64,000 bases of DNA from Fluctibacter corallii (GCF_025751585.1 NZ_JAOWKX010000001.1:62259-126258); one strand, 5' to 3'; counted from the first letter of the stretch, positions 45,486-56,797 are shown. The notes: generated by a model from the sequence alone, not told the origin. Numbers and translations are program-made.

Positions 45486-45492
45486 CTTGATA

Positions 45493-45569
45493 TGGCGCGT
45501 GTGGAAGGATTCGAACCTCCGACCGCCTGGTTCGTAGCCAGGTACTCTATCCAGCTGAGCTACACACGC
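45493..45569 (-). tRNA. tRNA-Arg(ACG), copy 1
   Basis: 77 nt including an encoded CCA. Acceptor GCGTGTG/CACACGC, D-loop AGCTCAGCTGGATAGAG, anticodon loop CTACGAA, T-loop GTTCGAATCC. Matches E. coli tRNA-Arg(ACG) in all loops. Identical to copy 2. Confidence 0.97.
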
Positions 45570-45673
45570 GTAAAAACAAATTGTAAAGTCACATTCACCG
45601 TTAAAGATAGTATAGTCTAACTGAACAACTGCGTTGATACAGGACTATTTTATTCTTAACCATGAATAAAATA

Positions 45674-45750
45674 TGGCGCGTGTGGAAGGATTCGAACCTC
45701 CGACCGCCTGGTTCGTAGCCAGGTACTCTATCCAGCTGAGCTACACACGC
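45674..45750 (-). tRNA. tRNA-Arg(ACG), copy 2
   Basis: Same 77-nt sequence as copy 1, 104 bp away, with encoded CCA. A tandem duplication; both are likely processed from the tRNA-Ser transcript. Confidence 0.97.
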
Positions 45751-45824
45751 GACGTTGATGAAAATCATCAATCTAACGGATTGTGCTAATAAATCCGCTT
45801 TCTTACCTGAAACAATTCAAATAA

Positions 45825-45918
<94 letters not shown>

Positions 45919-45931
45919 GTAAGTGCTGCGC

Positions 45932-45959
45932 ATTCTAATGATTACAGAAAGGAAGTCAA
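45932..45959 (-). promoter_or_regulatory. Sigma-70 promoter of the tRNA cluster
   Basis: On the minus strand TTGACT, a 16-bp spacer and TAGAAT are followed by a GCGCAGC discriminator. The start would be a few bases ahead of tRNA-Ser. The GC-rich discriminator is the kind seen at stringently controlled stable-RNA promoters. An inverted repeat AGTCAAAC/GTTTGACT (45954-45983) covers the -35. Confidence 0.7.
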
Positions 45960-45983
45960 ACCTTTTTTAGAAAGAGTTTGACT

Positions 45984-46250
45984 GTTTGCCGACAATTCAA
46001 GCAATTCGTATAAATTTCAGCTTTTACAGCCTATTTTATACACTTTACGCAGTGCGGTTACTGTTATTAAGCGACTAATGATTAGATTTTAAAATCTGCA
46101 AAGGGTGAGCCAATAGTTGTCACTATGTATTGAAACATCGCTATCAAATGCGAAAAGCGCTACTTTTTACGCTCTATTCCCAATAGTAAAAAAGTTAGCT
46201 TATCGAAATAGAGTAATTAGGCGTAGATAGACCTAAACCGTCAGCAATAA
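45984..46250. other. Spacer between the tRNA cluster and csrA
   Basis: About 265 bp of AT-rich sequence without a credible ORF or structured RNA that I can recognise. Confidence 0.4.
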
Positions 46251-46275
46251 AAAAGGCTGGAAAATCCAGCCTTTT
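46251..46275 (-). terminator. Terminator after csrA
   Basis: AAAAGGCTGGA/TCCAGCCTTTT, 11-bp stem with a 3-nt loop, 15 bp past the csrA stop. Confidence 0.9.
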
Positions 46276-46290
46276 ATCTACCTTCATGCG

Positions 46291-46506
46291 TTAGTCGTCA
46301 TCGCTACCTGCTGCGTTGCCCTGACCGGCTAACTGAGAATTCTTTTCAGCCTGTATACGCATATAGATTTCTTCACGGTGCACTGACACCTCTTTAGGCG
46401 CATTTACACCAATACGCACCTGATTACCTTTCACACCCAATACGGTGACTGTCACATCATCACCAACCATCAGGGTTTCACCTACACGACGGGTCAAAAT
46501 AAGCAT
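46291..46506 (-). CDS. csrA: Carbon storage regulator CsrA
   Basis: 71 aa RNA-binding dimer that controls translation and stability of mRNAs with GGA motifs. Begins [20 protein letters not shown] and has [12 protein letters not shown], both close to E. coli CsrA including the RNA-binding residues of strands 1 and 5. The last 15 residues ([10 protein letters not shown]) are a family-variable acidic tail. GGAG precedes the ATG. Downstream of alaS, a conserved neighbour. Confidence 0.98.
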   Translation of the reverse strand: MLILTRRVGETLMVGDDVTVTVLGVKGNQVRIGVNAPKEVSVHREEIYMRIQAEKNSQLAGQGNAAGSDDD

Positions 46507-46650
46507 TCGTTTGCTCCTGTTCCGTTATTCTAACTGCATCCCTCTTTAAACTTAGCGTATAAACTAACATTCACCAGTAAATACGCGGCCGGTGTTTCCC
46601 TGTTATTGCTGTCACTTACAAATCACAAACCGGCTTACTACAAAAAATGA

Positions 46651-49248
46651 CTAGAGCTTCTCTTCTAGCCATCCTTTTACAGATTCTAATGCAGCCTCAA
46701 GGTTATCAGGTTGCGTACCGCCTGCCTGTGCCATGTCTGGACGACCACCACCTTTGCCACCCACTTGACTCGCAACATGGTTAACAAGCTCTCCGGCTTT
46801 TACTTGGCCTGTCAGATCTTTAGTTACCCCTGCAATCAGGCTCACTTTTTCACCGCTGGCAACGCCTAGCATAATTACACCAGATCCCATTTGGTTTTTA
46901 AGGTCATCCACCATACCGCGAAGGGATTTGGCTTCAACATCTTGCAAATTAGCTACCAGTACCTTGATTCCGTTTATATCATACGCAGAAGATAATAAAT
47001 TGGATCCTGCTTGGGCTGCCATTTGTTGCTTCAATTTAGACAATTCTTTTTCAAGCTGGCGGGTTTGTTCTTGCAATCCGGCTACGCGCTCTTCAACACC
47101 GCTTGCATCCGTCTTCAGTGAAGTCGCAATACGATTTAGTGTCGCACTTAGGCGTTGATTGTATTTATCGGCTTCTGCGCCCGTAATCGCTTCGATACGA
47201 CGAACGCCAGACGCAATACCTGCTTCAGACACAATTCTGAACGAGCCAATGTCACCCGTTTGTTTTACGTGCGTGCCGCCACATAATTCAATAGAAAATG
47301 GCCCCATGCTAACTACACGGACTTCTTCGTCGTATTTCTCACCAAATAATGCCATGGCACCAGACGCTTTCGCCTCTTCGAGTCCCATTAGCTGGGTACG
47401 CAATGCATGATTGGCACGAATTTCAGCGTTAACACGATCTTCAATTTGTTGAATTTGTTCGGCTGTCACGGCTTCAAAATGAGAAAAGTCAAAACGTAAG
47501 CGTTCTGGCTGTACCAACGAGCCTTTTTGGTTAACATGCTCGCCAAGTATTTCTTTTAATGCCGCATGCAATAAGTGCGTTGCGCTGTGATTCAATTTGA
47601 TTGCATTTCTGCGCGCTGTGTCAATTTCGCACGCAACAGCATCATTCACTGCAATCGCCGTATTCGCCACCCCTTTATGCGCAATGGCATCGCCTAATTT
47701 AACCGTGTCTTGTACAGTGAATGTGCCATTGGCTACACGAAGTAATCCCGTATCACCTACCTGACCACCAGACTCGGCGTAAAATGGCGATTGATCAAGG
47801 ATGACAATGCCTTCTTGTCCGGCTTGTAACGATGCAACAGACGCGCTTTCTGCAAACAGTTCTACTACTTTGGCATCACCCGCGTCCAGTTCATAGCCTG
47901 TGAAGTCGCTACGATGCTCGGTTTTAATCACATCGTTGTAATCTGTGCCAAACTGACTGGCTTTTTGAGCGCGCTGACGTTGCGCCTGCATCGCCGCTTC
48001 AAAGCCTTCTTCATCAATTGAAAAGCCTTTCTCGCGTGCAACATCATTGGTTAAGTCAGCTGGGAAACCGTAAGTATCATACAGTTTAAATACCACATCC
48101 CCAGGCACCACCTTGCCATCTAGGTTGTCTAGCGCTTCGTTGAGAATATTCATGCCGCGTTCAAGCGTACGAGAAAACTGCTCTTCTTCAACACGCAAGA
48201 CCTTCTCAACAACAGGACGTTGCTCGTTCAGCTCTGGATACGCATCCCCCATTTGCTCACACAACGCACCCACTAGCTTATAGAAGAAAATGTCATCTGC
48301 ACCAAGCTTGTAGCCATGACGTACAGCGCGTCTAATAATGCGACGCAATACGTAGCCGCGTCCTTCATTGGAAGGCATCACGCCATCACAAATTAGGAAG
48401 CTGCATGAACGAATATGATCAGCGATCACGCGTAATGATTTGTCGTCTAGGTCTGTCGTGCCAACAATAGTGGCGGCGGCTTTGATCAATGCCTGAAAAA
48501 TATCGATTTCATAGTTACTGTGCACGTTTTGCATGATAGCCGAAATTCGCTCCAGTCCCATGCCTGTATCAATAGATGGTTTTGGTAGCGGATTCATCTT
48601 GCCATCGGCAGAACGATTGTACTGCATGAAAACCAAGTTCCAGATTTCAATAAAACGATCACCGTCTTCTTCAGGTGAACCCGGAGGCCCGCCCCAAATA
48701 TGTTCACCATGATCGTAGAATATTTCCGAGCAAGGCCCACAGGGTCCCGTGTCCCCCATTGACCAAAAGTTATCAGAAGTCGAAATACGGATTATTTTGT
48801 CTTCGGGAACACCAATATCATTTGCCCAAATGTTGTAAGCTTCATCATCTTCAGAATACACCGTGACCAATAACTTCTCTTTCGGCAACTTGAGCTCTTC
48901 CGTTAAAAACGTCCAAGCAAATTTGATAGCATCCAGCTTGAAGTAATCACCAAAACTGAAGTTACCTAGCATCTCAAAGAAGGTGTGATGGCGAGCAGTA
49001 TAGCCCACGTTTTCTAAGTCATTGTGCTTTCCACCAGCACGCACGCAACGCTGAGAAGACACCGCACGTGTGTACTGTCTGACATCGGTACCGAGAAACA
49101 CATCTTTAAACTGATTCATACCGGCGTTGGTAAACAGCAATGTGGGATCATCGGCAGGTACAAGCGAAGAGCTAGACACTGTTTGATGACCGTGATTAGA
49201 AAAATAGTCTAAAAACGCGCGACGTATTTCTGAGGTAGTCTTAATCAT
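46651..49248 (-). CDS. alaS: Alanine-tRNA ligase
   Basis: 865 aa from the ATG at 49248 ([16 protein letters not shown]), preceded by GGGA; the frame opens at 49347 but the first 33 codons do not resemble AlaS. Class II core (about 1-240) with [18 protein letters not shown], tRNA-recognition region, editing domain with [11 protein letters not shown] and [10 protein letters not shown] (zinc ligands), and C-Ala domain with the [15 protein letters not shown] loop. E. coli AlaS is 876 aa. Confidence 0.97.
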   Translation of the reverse strand: MIKTTSEIRRAFLDYFSNHGHQTVSSSSLVPADDPTLLFTNAGMNQFKDVFLGTDVRQYTRAVSSQRCVRAGGKHNDLENVGYTARHHTFFEMLGNFSFGDYFKLDAIKFAWTFLTEELKLPKEKLLVTVYSEDDEAYNIWANDIGVPEDKIIRISTSDNFWSMGDTGPCGPCSEIFYDHGEHIWGGPPGSPEEDGDRFIEIWNLVFMQYNRSADGKMNPLPKPSIDTGMGLERISAIMQNVHSNYEIDIFQALIKAAATIVGTTDLDDKSLRVIADHIRSCSFLICDGVMPSNEGRGYVLRRIIRRAVRHGYKLGADDIFFYKLVGALCEQMGDAYPELNEQRPVVEKVLRVEEEQFSRTLERGMNILNEALDNLDGKVVPGDVVFKLYDTYGFPADLTNDVAREKGFSIDEEGFEAAMQAQRQRAQKASQFGTDYNDVIKTEHRSDFTGYELDAGDAKVVELFAESASVASLQAGQEGIVILDQSPFYAESGGQVGDTGLLRVANGTFTVQDTVKLGDAIAHKGVANTAIAVNDAVACEIDTARRNAIKLNHSATHLLHAALKEILGEHVNQKGSLVQPERLRFDFSHFEAVTAEQIQQIEDRVNAEIRANHALRTQLMGLEEAKASGAMALFGEKYDEEVRVVSMGPFSIELCGGTHVKQTGDIGSFRIVSEAGIASGVRRIEAITGAEADKYNQRLSATLNRIATSLKTDASGVEERVAGLQEQTRQLEKELSKLKQQMAAQAGSNLLSSAYDINGIKVLVANLQDVEAKSLRGMVDDLKNQMGSGVIMLGVASGEKVSLIAGVTKDLTGQVKAGELVNHVASQVGGKGGGRPDMAQAGGTQPDNLEAALESVKGWLEEKL

Positions 49249-49472
49249 TGAATATCCCGAGACGATTGATGTTCCGCTTTCCATCGATAACCCGTTAGAT
49301 TCAATGCTGTGGTAAAACCACAAGGCATTAATCTGACCAATTATCACGAATTAAAATTTAGCGCGGCACAATACCATATTTAGTACAGGTCTGTTAAGGG
49401 TTTCGCGTGCGTGAGTTGCACTTTGCAATGCAGTTTTTAAGCGACATAACCTTTATTTATACAAACAATTGA

Positions 49473-49937
49473 CTACGACTCTCGCTGAAAAGCAAAACGA
49501 ATTTGCTCAAGCGTAAACCCTCGATACTGTAAAAAGCGCGACTGTTTTTGTTTCGTTGACCAATCATCAGGTATATTTGCGCCATATTTCTTCTGCCTAA
49601 CCTGACTCGCGAGCGCAAACCAATCAGGCGCAACCTCATACATAGCGGTTTGAATATCGTTGTCAGACACGCCATGCTCTCTTAACGCATTCAGCGCTCT
49701 AAGCTCTCCTTGTCCTTTGCTCACTTTTGAGCGAATAAGCGACTCAGCGAAACGCAAGTTGCTTTGAATGTTTCTTTCAACAAATTTTTCGATTTGCTCT
49801 TCACATAGCGCCTGTGAATGTCCTTTTGCCAACAACTTTTGCAGTAGTTCTTTTTGACTGTGCTCTCGTCGCGATAATAAATGCGTAATGGCGTGTGTAA
49901 TTATTTTGCGGTCGTTTTCTGACGGTGATTCTGACAT
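49473..49937 (-). CDS. recX: Regulatory protein RecX
   Basis: 154 aa. All-helical, three-repeat RecX fold: LLSRREHSQKELLQKLLAKG, LRFAESLIRSKVSKGQGELRAL and FLQYRGFTLEQIRFAF. It binds and blocks RecA filaments. In most relatives it follows recA directly. Here a divergent unrelated gene starts 45 bp upstream, so recX must have its own promoter, and alaS follows 225 bp later. Confidence 0.93.
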   Translation of the reverse strand: MSESPSENDRKIITHAITHLLSRREHSQKELLQKLLAKGHSQALCEEQIEKFVERNIQSNLRFAESLIRSKVSKGQGELRALNALREHGVSDNDIQTAMYEVAPDWFALASQVRQKKYGANIPDDWSTKQKQSRFLQYRGFTLEQIRFAFQRES

Positions 49938-49981
49938 AATTTCAATAATTTATTGGCTTAAAATCGTACTCTTAGTTCGCT

Positions 49982-51127
49982 ATGGCAACGCAACTTATGT
50001 ATTGTAAATTTCACAACAGTATTGCTGAATTAGGTGAAGCCCCATGGGCGTCGCTGACGCAACACTATGGCCCCACATTACAATATCCATTTTTACATGC
50101 GCTAGAACATTCTGGCTCTGTTAGCGAAAAGAGCGGCTGGCGTCCTCACCACTTAGGCGTCTATAGCGATGATGATCTACTTGCAGCGATGCCATTGTAT
50201 ATCAAAAGTCATAGCTATGGTGAGTATGTATTCGACTTCAACTGGGCCAATGCATACCAACAACACCACCTCAGCTACTACCCCAAACTTTTGTGTGGCG
50301 TGCCGTTTACGCCAGTTACCGATGAACGGTTGTTAGTGACCGAACACGCAAATTTATCGGCGCTTCTTCCCGCCATTTCTGATGCAATCAGGCAAACCGC
50401 TGAAGCACATAACTTGTCATCGTTTCACTGTAACTTTTTACCGGAAAATCGCAGCCGTCAATTTGTATCAAACGACATGCCCCAGAGAGTCGGTGTGCAA
50501 TTTGAGTGGCAGTATCAACATGAAACTAACTTCGATGATTATCTAAATAGTATGGTGTCCAGACGTCGAAAGTCGATTCGAAAAGAAAGACAAAAGCTGA
50601 AAGAAAACCACATATCAATCAGACGTTTAACTGGAAGCCAAATTTCAGCCGAAGCCATGCATATTTTTTATTTATGCTATCAGCATACTTACTTAAAACG
50701 TAGCGGCCATACTGGCTATCTAAACCAAGCTTTCTTTACTTTATTACGAGAAAATTTTAACGACAATATGATGTTGGTAATCGCCGAGGAAAATGGCGAG
50801 CCTATTGCCAGCGCACTGTTTCTGTACAACAGTAAACAACTCTGTGGTCGCTATTGGGGCGCATTAACAGAGCGGGATGGATTGCACTTTGAGTGTTGTT
50901 ATTATCAGGGCATCGAATTTGCTATCGAGCAGCAAATTCCTTTATTTAATCCAGGCACACAAGGTGAGCACAAAATCCTTCGCGGCTTTCGGCCAGTGTT
51001 TAGCTACTCCAATCATTGGTTAAAGCATACAGGCTTTCATAACGCTGTGACACGCGCGGTTTCTGAAGAAGCCGAAGCTATGCGCCAATACAAGCGTGAC
51101 TGTGACGCACTATTGCCATTTAAGTGA
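49982..51127 (+). CDS. FemAB/GNAT-like acyltransferase (peptidogalycan family, PF04339-type)
   Basis: 381 aa. Two GNAT-like halves: the first has PWASLTQHYGPTLQYPFLHALEHSG, YVFDFNWANAYQQHHLSYYPKL and LCGVPFTPVTDERLL; the second has SRRRKSIRKERQKL, YLKRSGHTGYL and PLFNPGTQGEHKILRGF. These are hallmarks of the proteobacterial PF04339 family. Members are annotated as peptidoglycan-like biosynthesis proteins, but the substrate is not known. It is a single gene, divergent from recX and convergent with the DUF938 gene. Confidence 0.85.
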   Translation: MATQLMYCKFHNSIAELGEAPWASLTQHYGPTLQYPFLHALEHSGSVSEKSGWRPHHLGVYSDDDLLAAMPLYIKSHSYGEYVFDFNWANAYQQHHLSYYPKLLCGVPFTPVTDERLLVTEHANLSALLPAISDAIRQTAEAHNLSSFHCNFLPENRSRQFVSNDMPQRVGVQFEWQYQHETNFDDYLNSMVSRRRKSIRKERQKLKENHISIRRLTGSQISAEAMHIFYLCYQHTYLKRSGHTGYLNQAFFTLLRENFNDNMMLVIAEENGEPIASALFLYNSKQLCGRYWGALTERDGLHFECCYYQGIEFAIEQQIPLFNPGTQGEHKILRGFRPVFSYSNHWLKHTGFHNAVTRAVSEEAEAMRQYKRDCDALLPFK

Positions 51128-51179
51128 CGCGCAATCTTATCGATTTGGGAAGGCGTAACCGATGCAACATCAACGGTGT

Positions 51180-51767
51180 TTAAGCAGTTTTTCGCCAAAC
51201 CAGCGTCATGTTATTTGCAGGCATATCAACTCGATGTTGAAGCACTAAAGACGGTGCCCAATTCATCAGTGTTTCAATATCCTGTATTCCTCCATAGCCC
51301 TGAGCCAGCAAGTGTTGATGAAATTCTGCATTGCTTCTACTCGTAAATTCACCTTCAATTTTGAAAGGCCCATATTGACAAAATACGCCCCCCTCAGGTA
51401 AGTGCGTGCCTACAAGCCTCATCATTTCTTGTGCAATGTTAGGCTGCATAATATGCGTAGTGTTCGCAGTAAACACCCCATCAAACCGCCCGTTAGGCCA
51501 ATCATCTTGACCAACTGTAAAAGGAACCGGATCGGTTGTATTTTCTAGATTAGCGTCTAGCAACCAAGCTTGCACCCCAGCATGATACTGCGGTTGATCA
51601 GAGGTGTGCCACTCTACATGTGGCAATCCCGCAGCAAAATGTACCGCATGTTGCCCCGTGCCACTGCCAATTTCTAATATAGATGTTGCCGTCGCAAAAT
51701 GTTGCTTCAGCACATCCAATATCGGTTGCTTATTGTTTTCACATGCTTGACTAAAAGGCTTATCCAT
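51180..51767 (-). CDS. DUF938 SAM-dependent methyltransferase-like protein
   Basis: 195 aa from the ATG at 51767, which has GGAAA upstream; the frame can extend to a GTG at 51791. Motif I is VLKQHFATATSILEIGSGTG with QHAVHFA, and motif II is VEWHTSDQ. DGVFTANTTHIM and LPEGGVFCQYGPFKIEGEF are typical of DUF938. The substrate is unknown. It is transcribed alone, 128 bp after metH(C) on the same strand. Confidence 0.88.
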   Translation of the reverse strand: MDKPFSQACENNKQPILDVLKQHFATATSILEIGSGTGQHAVHFAAGLPHVEWHTSDQPQYHAGVQAWLLDANLENTTDPVPFTVGQDDWPNGRFDGVFTANTTHIMQPNIAQEMMRLVGTHLPEGGVFCQYGPFKIEGEFTSRSNAEFHQHLLAQGYGGIQDIETLMNWAPSLVLQHRVDMPANNMTLVWRKTA

Positions 51768-51895
51768 TGTGGTTTCCAAAGCGTGATGCACTATTTACTT
51801 TTTATTCAATTCAATAACGTTTCTGACAACGTTGCACGTTTGCCTGAGTAAACGCTTCTTCTTAACGGTCCGTCGATAACGACAAGTACGAGCCG

Positions 51896-54535
51896 CTACT
51901 GTAAATTAGGTGCTAGCCACTTTTCAATCGATTCTGATGGCCATCCTTTGCGCTCTGCGTAATCATGTGCTTGATCCTGCTGTATTTGAGCGACGGCAAA
52001 ATAGCGACTGTCAGGGTGTGCAAAATACCACCCCGACACACTGGCGCCCGGCCACATCGCGAAACTTTCTGTTAGCTTCATGCCGGTTCGCTGTTCTGCT
52101 TGCAATAAATCCCAGATCACTTGCTTTTCGGTATGCTCTGGGCACGCAGCATAACCTGGAGCAGGGCGTATACCTTGATACTTTTCCCGAATCAGCTCGT
52201 CATTTGACAGCGATTCATTCGGTGAATAGCCCCAAAATTCTTTTCTCACCTGTTCATGCAGATACTCAGCAAACGCCTCAGCCAATCGATCAGCCACTGC
52301 TTTAACCATAATTGCATTGTAATCATCACCCGCCTCTTCATAGGCCTTTGCAAGTTCGTCTTCTCCAATGCCAGCTGTCACGGCGAATGCGCCAACATAG
52401 TCTGGCGTTTGAGAAGAAATGGGCGCGACGAAATCACTCAAGCAATGGTTGGCGCCGTTTGCTTTTTCGGTTTGCTGACGCAAGTGATGGGCAGTATGTA
52501 AAATGGTTTGCCTGCGTTCATCTTCAAAAATAACAATATCATCGCCATCACTATTAGCAGGAAACAGTCCAAATACCCCTTTAGCTTGCAATTCGTTCGT
52601 TTTGCACAGGTGGTCAAGCATGGCATTCGCATCATCAAATAACGACTGGGCTTGTTCACCAACCACGTCGTCTTGCAAGATTCTGGGGTATTTACCCGCT
52701 AGCGACCACGTTAAGAAAAAGGGTGTCCAATCTATGTAATCTCGCAGTGTTTGCAATGACACTTTCACTTCTTGTACACCCAGCTGTTTGGGCACGGGAG
52801 GTAAATACCTAGCCCAGTCACAGGTCCATTTATTGTTACGGGCAACCGATAAAGAAACAGGCTTGCTTCTAGGTTGCTTGCGCGCGTGCTGAGCGCGCGC
52901 TTTTTCATACTCTTCCGATAACGCCGCAGCAAACACACTTCTTTGTTCTTTCGACAGTAACTTTTGGCATACGCCCACGGCGCGACTCGCATTGGCAACA
53001 TAAGCAACTGGAGCGTGATAGTTCTGTTCGATTTTTACCGCAGTATGCGCTTTTGATGTTGTTGCGCCGCCAATCAATAATGGCAAATCAAACGCCTGAC
53101 GTTCCATCTCTTTTGCAACATGCACCATTTCGTCTAATGACGGCGTAATTAGGCCAGACAACCCTATCATATCGACGTTTTCTTCCTTCGCCACTTGCAA
53201 AATTTTTGCAGCCGGAACCATCACGCCTAAGTCGATAATTTCAAAATTATTGCACTGCAACACGACCCCAACAATGTTTTTACCAATGTCGTGAACATCG
53301 CCCTTTACCGTGGCCAGCAGTATTTTTCCGTTGCTCGACCCTTTCTCTTTTTCCTGTTCGATGTAAGGCTCTAAATAGGCTACTGCTTTTTTCATAACAC
53401 GGGCCGACTTAACAACTTGTGGCAAAAACATTTTGCCCTCACCAAACAAATCGCCTACGACATTCATACCGTCCATCAACGGCCCTTCGATCACATGCAG
53501 AGGTTTGTCTGCTGCACGTCGCGCTTCTTCCGTGTCAGTTTCAATATAATCAGTTATCCCTTTTACCAAAGCGTGTTCCAAGCGCTTATTCACGGGCAAT
53601 TCACGCCATGCCAAATCATCTTTTGACTGTACTTTTCCATCGCCTTGGAATGCCGGCGCAATATCAAGTAACCGCTCAGTGGCATCGTCACGGCGATTAA
53701 GAATCACATCTTCGACTGCCTCTCTGAGCGTGAGTGGAATTTCATCATACACTTCGAGCTGACCAGCATTCACAATCGCCATATCCATACCCGCTTGAAT
53801 TGCATGATATAAAAACACCGAATGCATCGCTTCGCGAACAGGATTATTGCCACGAAAAGAGAAAGAGATATTCGACAATCCACCCGACACGTGAGCGTGA
53901 GGCAGGGTTCGCCTAATTTCACGTGTTGCTTCAATAAAATCAACAGCATAATTATTATGCTCTTCAATCCCCGTTGCGACGGCAAAAATATTGGGATCAA
54001 AAATAATGTCTTCTGGTGGAAAACCAATTTTTTCCGTTAGTAATTTATAGCTACGCGTACATATCTCTACTTTGCGCGCTTTTGTATCCGCCTGCCCCGT
54101 TTCGTCGAATGCCATAACGACCGTTGCCGCACCATAGCGCTTGAGCAAGCGCGCCTGCTGCAAAAACGCGTCTTCGCCCTCTTTAAGGCTGATGGAGTTA
54201 ACAATTGCTTTGCCTTGAATGCACTTTAAACCTGCTTCAATCACGTCCCATTTTGATGAGTCGATCATAATCGGCACACGGCTGATGTCTGGCTCGGAGG
54301 CGATCAAATTTAAAAACCGAACCATCGCGGCTTTTGAATCAAGCATGGCTTCATCCATGTTGATATCAATAATCTGTGCGCCATTTTCCACTTGTTGTCT
54401 AGCCACGTCTAGAGCAGCTTCAAAGTCATCTTCCAAAATAAGGCGCTTGAATTTCGCAGAGCCTGTTACGTTGGTTCGCTCACCTACATTAATAAATGTT
54501 GCGCTGGCACTTTGCCTAGTATTTGTCGCTTCCAT
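51896..54535 (-). CDS. metH: Cobalamin-dependent methionine synthase, pterin/B12/activation part (split MetH)
   Basis: 879 aa from the ATG at 54535, with AAGGAG five bases upstream; the codon at 54541 is GTG. Order: methyltetrahydrofolate-binding domain (about 15-290, [13 protein letters not shown]), B12 cap and B12 domain (about 310-560) with the cobalt-ligand motif GDVHDIGKN near residue 415, and the SAM-dependent activation domain (about 560-879) with [15 protein letters not shown]. It lacks the N-terminal homocysteine domain, which is the separate upstream gene. The two parts sum to 1228 aa against 1227 for E. coli MetH. Confidence 0.95.
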   Translation of the reverse strand: MEATNTRQSASATFINVGERTNVTGSAKFKRLILEDDFEAALDVARQQVENGAQIIDINMDEAMLDSKAAMVRFLNLIASEPDISRVPIMIDSSKWDVIEAGLKCIQGKAIVNSISLKEGEDAFLQQARLLKRYGAATVVMAFDETGQADTKARKVEICTRSYKLLTEKIGFPPEDIIFDPNIFAVATGIEEHNNYAVDFIEATREIRRTLPHAHVSGGLSNISFSFRGNNPVREAMHSVFLYHAIQAGMDMAIVNAGQLEVYDEIPLTLREAVEDVILNRRDDATERLLDIAPAFQGDGKVQSKDDLAWRELPVNKRLEHALVKGITDYIETDTEEARRAADKPLHVIEGPLMDGMNVVGDLFGEGKMFLPQVVKSARVMKKAVAYLEPYIEQEKEKGSSNGKILLATVKGDVHDIGKNIVGVVLQCNNFEIIDLGVMVPAAKILQVAKEENVDMIGLSGLITPSLDEMVHVAKEMERQAFDLPLLIGGATTSKAHTAVKIEQNYHAPVAYVANASRAVGVCQKLLSKEQRSVFAAALSEEYEKARAQHARKQPRSKPVSLSVARNNKWTCDWARYLPPVPKQLGVQEVKVSLQTLRDYIDWTPFFLTWSLAGKYPRILQDDVVGEQAQSLFDDANAMLDHLCKTNELQAKGVFGLFPANSDGDDIVIFEDERRQTILHTAHHLRQQTEKANGANHCLSDFVAPISSQTPDYVGAFAVTAGIGEDELAKAYEEAGDDYNAIMVKAVADRLAEAFAEYLHEQVRKEFWGYSPNESLSNDELIREKYQGIRPAPGYAACPEHTEKQVIWDLLQAEQRTGMKLTESFAMWPGASVSGWYFAHPDSRYFAVAQIQQDQAHDYAERKGWPSESIEKWLAPNLQ

Positions 54536-54544
54536 GATCACTCC

Positions 54545-55594
54545 TTAATGAACGAACGGTTCAAGACCTGACAACCGCATCTTGGTTTCCAACTGCGGCA
54601 ATGTGCGTGGCTGAATATTTTTTACCGCATTCGCCATTTTTAAAATATGATCAGGCGTTGTACCACAGCAACCGCCAACAATATTGACCAACCCTGACGT
54701 TGCCCACTCTTTTATATGCTCAGCCATCTCGTCGCCATCCATGTCATATTCACCAAATTCATTTGGCAATCCCGCATTTGGATGCGCAGACACTAAACTT
54801 TCTGAAATTTGCGCAATTTCATCCACATATTGACGAAGTAAGTCAGGACCCAATGCGCAATTTAATCCAAACGACACGGGTGAAACATGCCGTAATGAAT
54901 AATAAAATGCTTCAGCGGTTTGCCCAGACAATGTGCGCCCTGATGCATCGGTAATCGTGCCAGAAATCATTACGGGCAATTCATAGCCAAGTGACTCAAA
55001 TACGGTTTGTACAGCAAATACCGCAGCTTTCGCGTTAAGCGTGTCAAATACGGTTTCTATAAGAAGTAAATCGGCCCCGCCTTCGATTAGCCCATGAGTG
55101 GCTTCTACGTATGCCTCGACTAGCTCATCAAAGGTGATATTGCGTTTCCCTGGATCATTTACGTCAGGAGAAATGGATGCAGTTCGATTTGTTGGTCCCA
55201 ACACGCCAGCCACAAATCGCGGTTTATTAGGGGTGAGCTGCGTAAATTTCTCCGCCGCTTTTTTTGCTAGTCGCGCAGCTTCAATATTCATTTCCTTGGC
55301 AAATTCTGCCATGTCGTAATCGGCCATTGAAATCGTTGTCGCATTGAACGTATTGGTTTCAATGATGTCAGCTCCCGCATCAAGGTACGCGCAATGAATA
55401 TCGTAAATAATGTCAGGCTGAGTCAGCACCAAAAGATCATTATTTCCTTTTACATCACAGTGCCAATCGCTGAATCGCTCACCGCGATAATCATCCTCTT
55501 CAAGTGTGTGCTTCTGGATCATGGTGCCCATTGCCCCATCCAAAATCAAAATGCGTTGCGATGCGTGATGCAAAATATCGGACGTTTTTATCAT
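54545..55594 (-). CDS. metH: Methionine synthase, homocysteine-binding part (split MetH)
   Basis: 349 aa from the ATG at 55594 ([20 protein letters not shown]), preceded by AAGG; the frame opens at 55708 inside metA. Homocysteine S-methyltransferase barrel with zinc ligands in [10 protein letters not shown] and [12 protein letters not shown]. It ends right after the last zinc region with TRLPQL-type linker residues, where full-length MetH would continue into the pterin domain. The stop TAA overlaps the ribosome site AAGGAG of the next gene. Binds homocysteine and would dock to its partner. Confidence 0.94.
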   Translation of the reverse strand: MIKTSDILHHASQRILILDGAMGTMIQKHTLEEDDYRGERFSDWHCDVKGNNDLLVLTQPDIIYDIHCAYLDAGADIIETNTFNATTISMADYDMAEFAKEMNIEAARLAKKAAEKFTQLTPNKPRFVAGVLGPTNRTASISPDVNDPGKRNITFDELVEAYVEATHGLIEGGADLLLIETVFDTLNAKAAVFAVQTVFESLGYELPVMISGTITDASGRTLSGQTAEAFYYSLRHVSPVSFGLNCALGPDLLRQYVDEIAQISESLVSAHPNAGLPNEFGEYDMDGDEMAEHIKEWATSGLVNIVGGCCGTTPDHILKMANAVKNIQPRTLPQLETKMRLSGLEPFVH

Positions 55595-55599
55595 AGAAA

Positions 55600-56535
55600 T
55601 TAGCCTTCCGTTGACGGGGGTGTTAACGCGTTGAGGTCGTACGGCGTGACCTGATAAACGTAATAGTTTAACCAATTGGTGAACAATAGCGTTCCATGAG
55701 AGCGCCAAGTCACATTGAAGCCTTTTTGTGGATCATTATCAACGTAATAATGTTGAGGTATCGCCGGGGAAATACCCGCCTTAACATCACGTACATATTC
55801 CTGATGCAATGTATCTGGGTCATACTCTGGGTGACCCGTTATAAACACCATACGCTTATCATTTGAACCAATAAGATAGGCACCTGCTTCTTTTGACGCA
55901 CCTAAAACATGTAAATCAGGAACGTCATTATAGGTGGCAACGGGTATATCGCCGTAACGAGAATGGGGTGCATAAAAGGTGTCATCAAACCCTCTGGTTA
56001 ACTCATTAAAAGGGTCATCTGCATAATGAGGGTACACACCCGATAATTTCTCTTCGCGCAGTTGTCGCGTTATACCAAAAAAGTGATAGACCGCAGCATG
56101 GGCTGCCCAACATAAAAATAGGGTTGATTGCACATGCCGACGCGCCCAATCCATGATTGTGGTGATTTTATTCCAGTACTTCACATCTTCGTAAGGTAAA
56201 TGAGCCAGTGGTGCGCCGGTTACAATTAAACCGTCATATTTTTTCCCCGCGACATCATCAAACACATGGTAAAACGCGTCCATGTGGGCTTTTGGCGTAT
56301 TCTTGGGAACTTGTTCATCGATACGAATCAGGTCTATATTAATTTGCAACGGCGTATTCGACAGTAAGCGTAAAATCTGTACTTCTGTTTCGATTTTATT
56401 GGGCATTAAATTCAGAATACCCACTTCGAGAGGGCGAATATCCTGAGCAGACGCCCGCTTTCCATCCATTACAAATATGTTTTCCTCATTCAGAACAGAT
56501 TGAGCAGGTAACTCGCTTGGGATACAAATTGGCAT
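55600..56535 (-). CDS. metA: Homoserine O-succinyltransferase (or acetyltransferase) MetA
   Basis: 311 aa from the ATG at 56535 ([15 protein letters not shown]), with GGAG seven bases upstream; the frame opens at 56667. Catalytic Cys in [12 protein letters not shown], His and Glu in FITGHPEYD, and SRYGDIP, as in E. coli MetA. It acylates homoserine, the first committed step to methionine. Acyl donor (succinyl- versus acetyl-CoA) cannot be settled by eye. First gene of metA-metH(N)-metH(C), behind a MetJ operator; 5 bp before metH(N). Confidence 0.96.
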   Translation of the reverse strand: MPICIPSELPAQSVLNEENIFVMDGKRASAQDIRPLEVGILNLMPNKIETEVQILRLLSNTPLQINIDLIRIDEQVPKNTPKAHMDAFYHVFDDVAGKKYDGLIVTGAPLAHLPYEDVKYWNKITTIMDWARRHVQSTLFLCWAAHAAVYHFFGITRQLREEKLSGVYPHYADDPFNELTRGFDDTFYAPHSRYGDIPVATYNDVPDLHVLGASKEAGAYLIGSNDKRMVFITGHPEYDPDTLHQEYVRDVKAGISPAIPQHYYVDNDPQKGFNVTWRSHGTLLFTNWLNYYVYQVTPYDLNALTPPSTEG

Positions 56536-56587
56536 GGCTGCGCTCCAGACTCTTAGGTGAATAGCAATTATTCTTACCCTAACAGAC

Positions 56588-56627
56588 AGACATGTCAACA
56601 TCTTTACTTCTAGACGTCTAGAATTCC
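56588..56627. promoter_or_regulatory. MetJ operator: tandem met boxes
   Basis: Five consecutive 8-mers against AGACGTCT: AGACATGT (6/8), CAACATCT (5/8), TTACTTCT (5/8), AGACGTCT (8/8), AGAATTCC (5/8). Tandem 8-bp boxes, one perfect, are the MetJ signature. It lies 52 bp ahead of metA. Confidence 0.85.
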
Positions 56628-56797
56628 ATTGTTTTATATCCCAGTGTAATTCATGTCTAAAAAACACGCATCAAGTGGCAAGATATCTTCAAATAAAGAT
56701 ATGCAATAAATCGATGTTAGCAAATAGAAAAAGAAACGTCGGCATAAAGAAATGCGAACCAACGAAATAGAAGAAAAGTAAAATAGTGAAAAACCGG

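Noticed and set aside
45493-45750. Attachment site or integrated element between the two tRNA-Arg copies
   Set aside because: The copies are complete and identical with only 104 bp between; no integrase or partial tRNA repeat is present, so simple tandem duplication fits.
54535-54547. A frameshift or nonsense mutation breaking metH
   Set aside because: Both parts have their own ATG and ribosome site, the break falls exactly between domains, and every motif on both sides is intact.
56536-56797. SAM riboswitch upstream of metA
   Set aside because: The leader is short and I see no conserved SAM-box helices; tandem met boxes already explain control.
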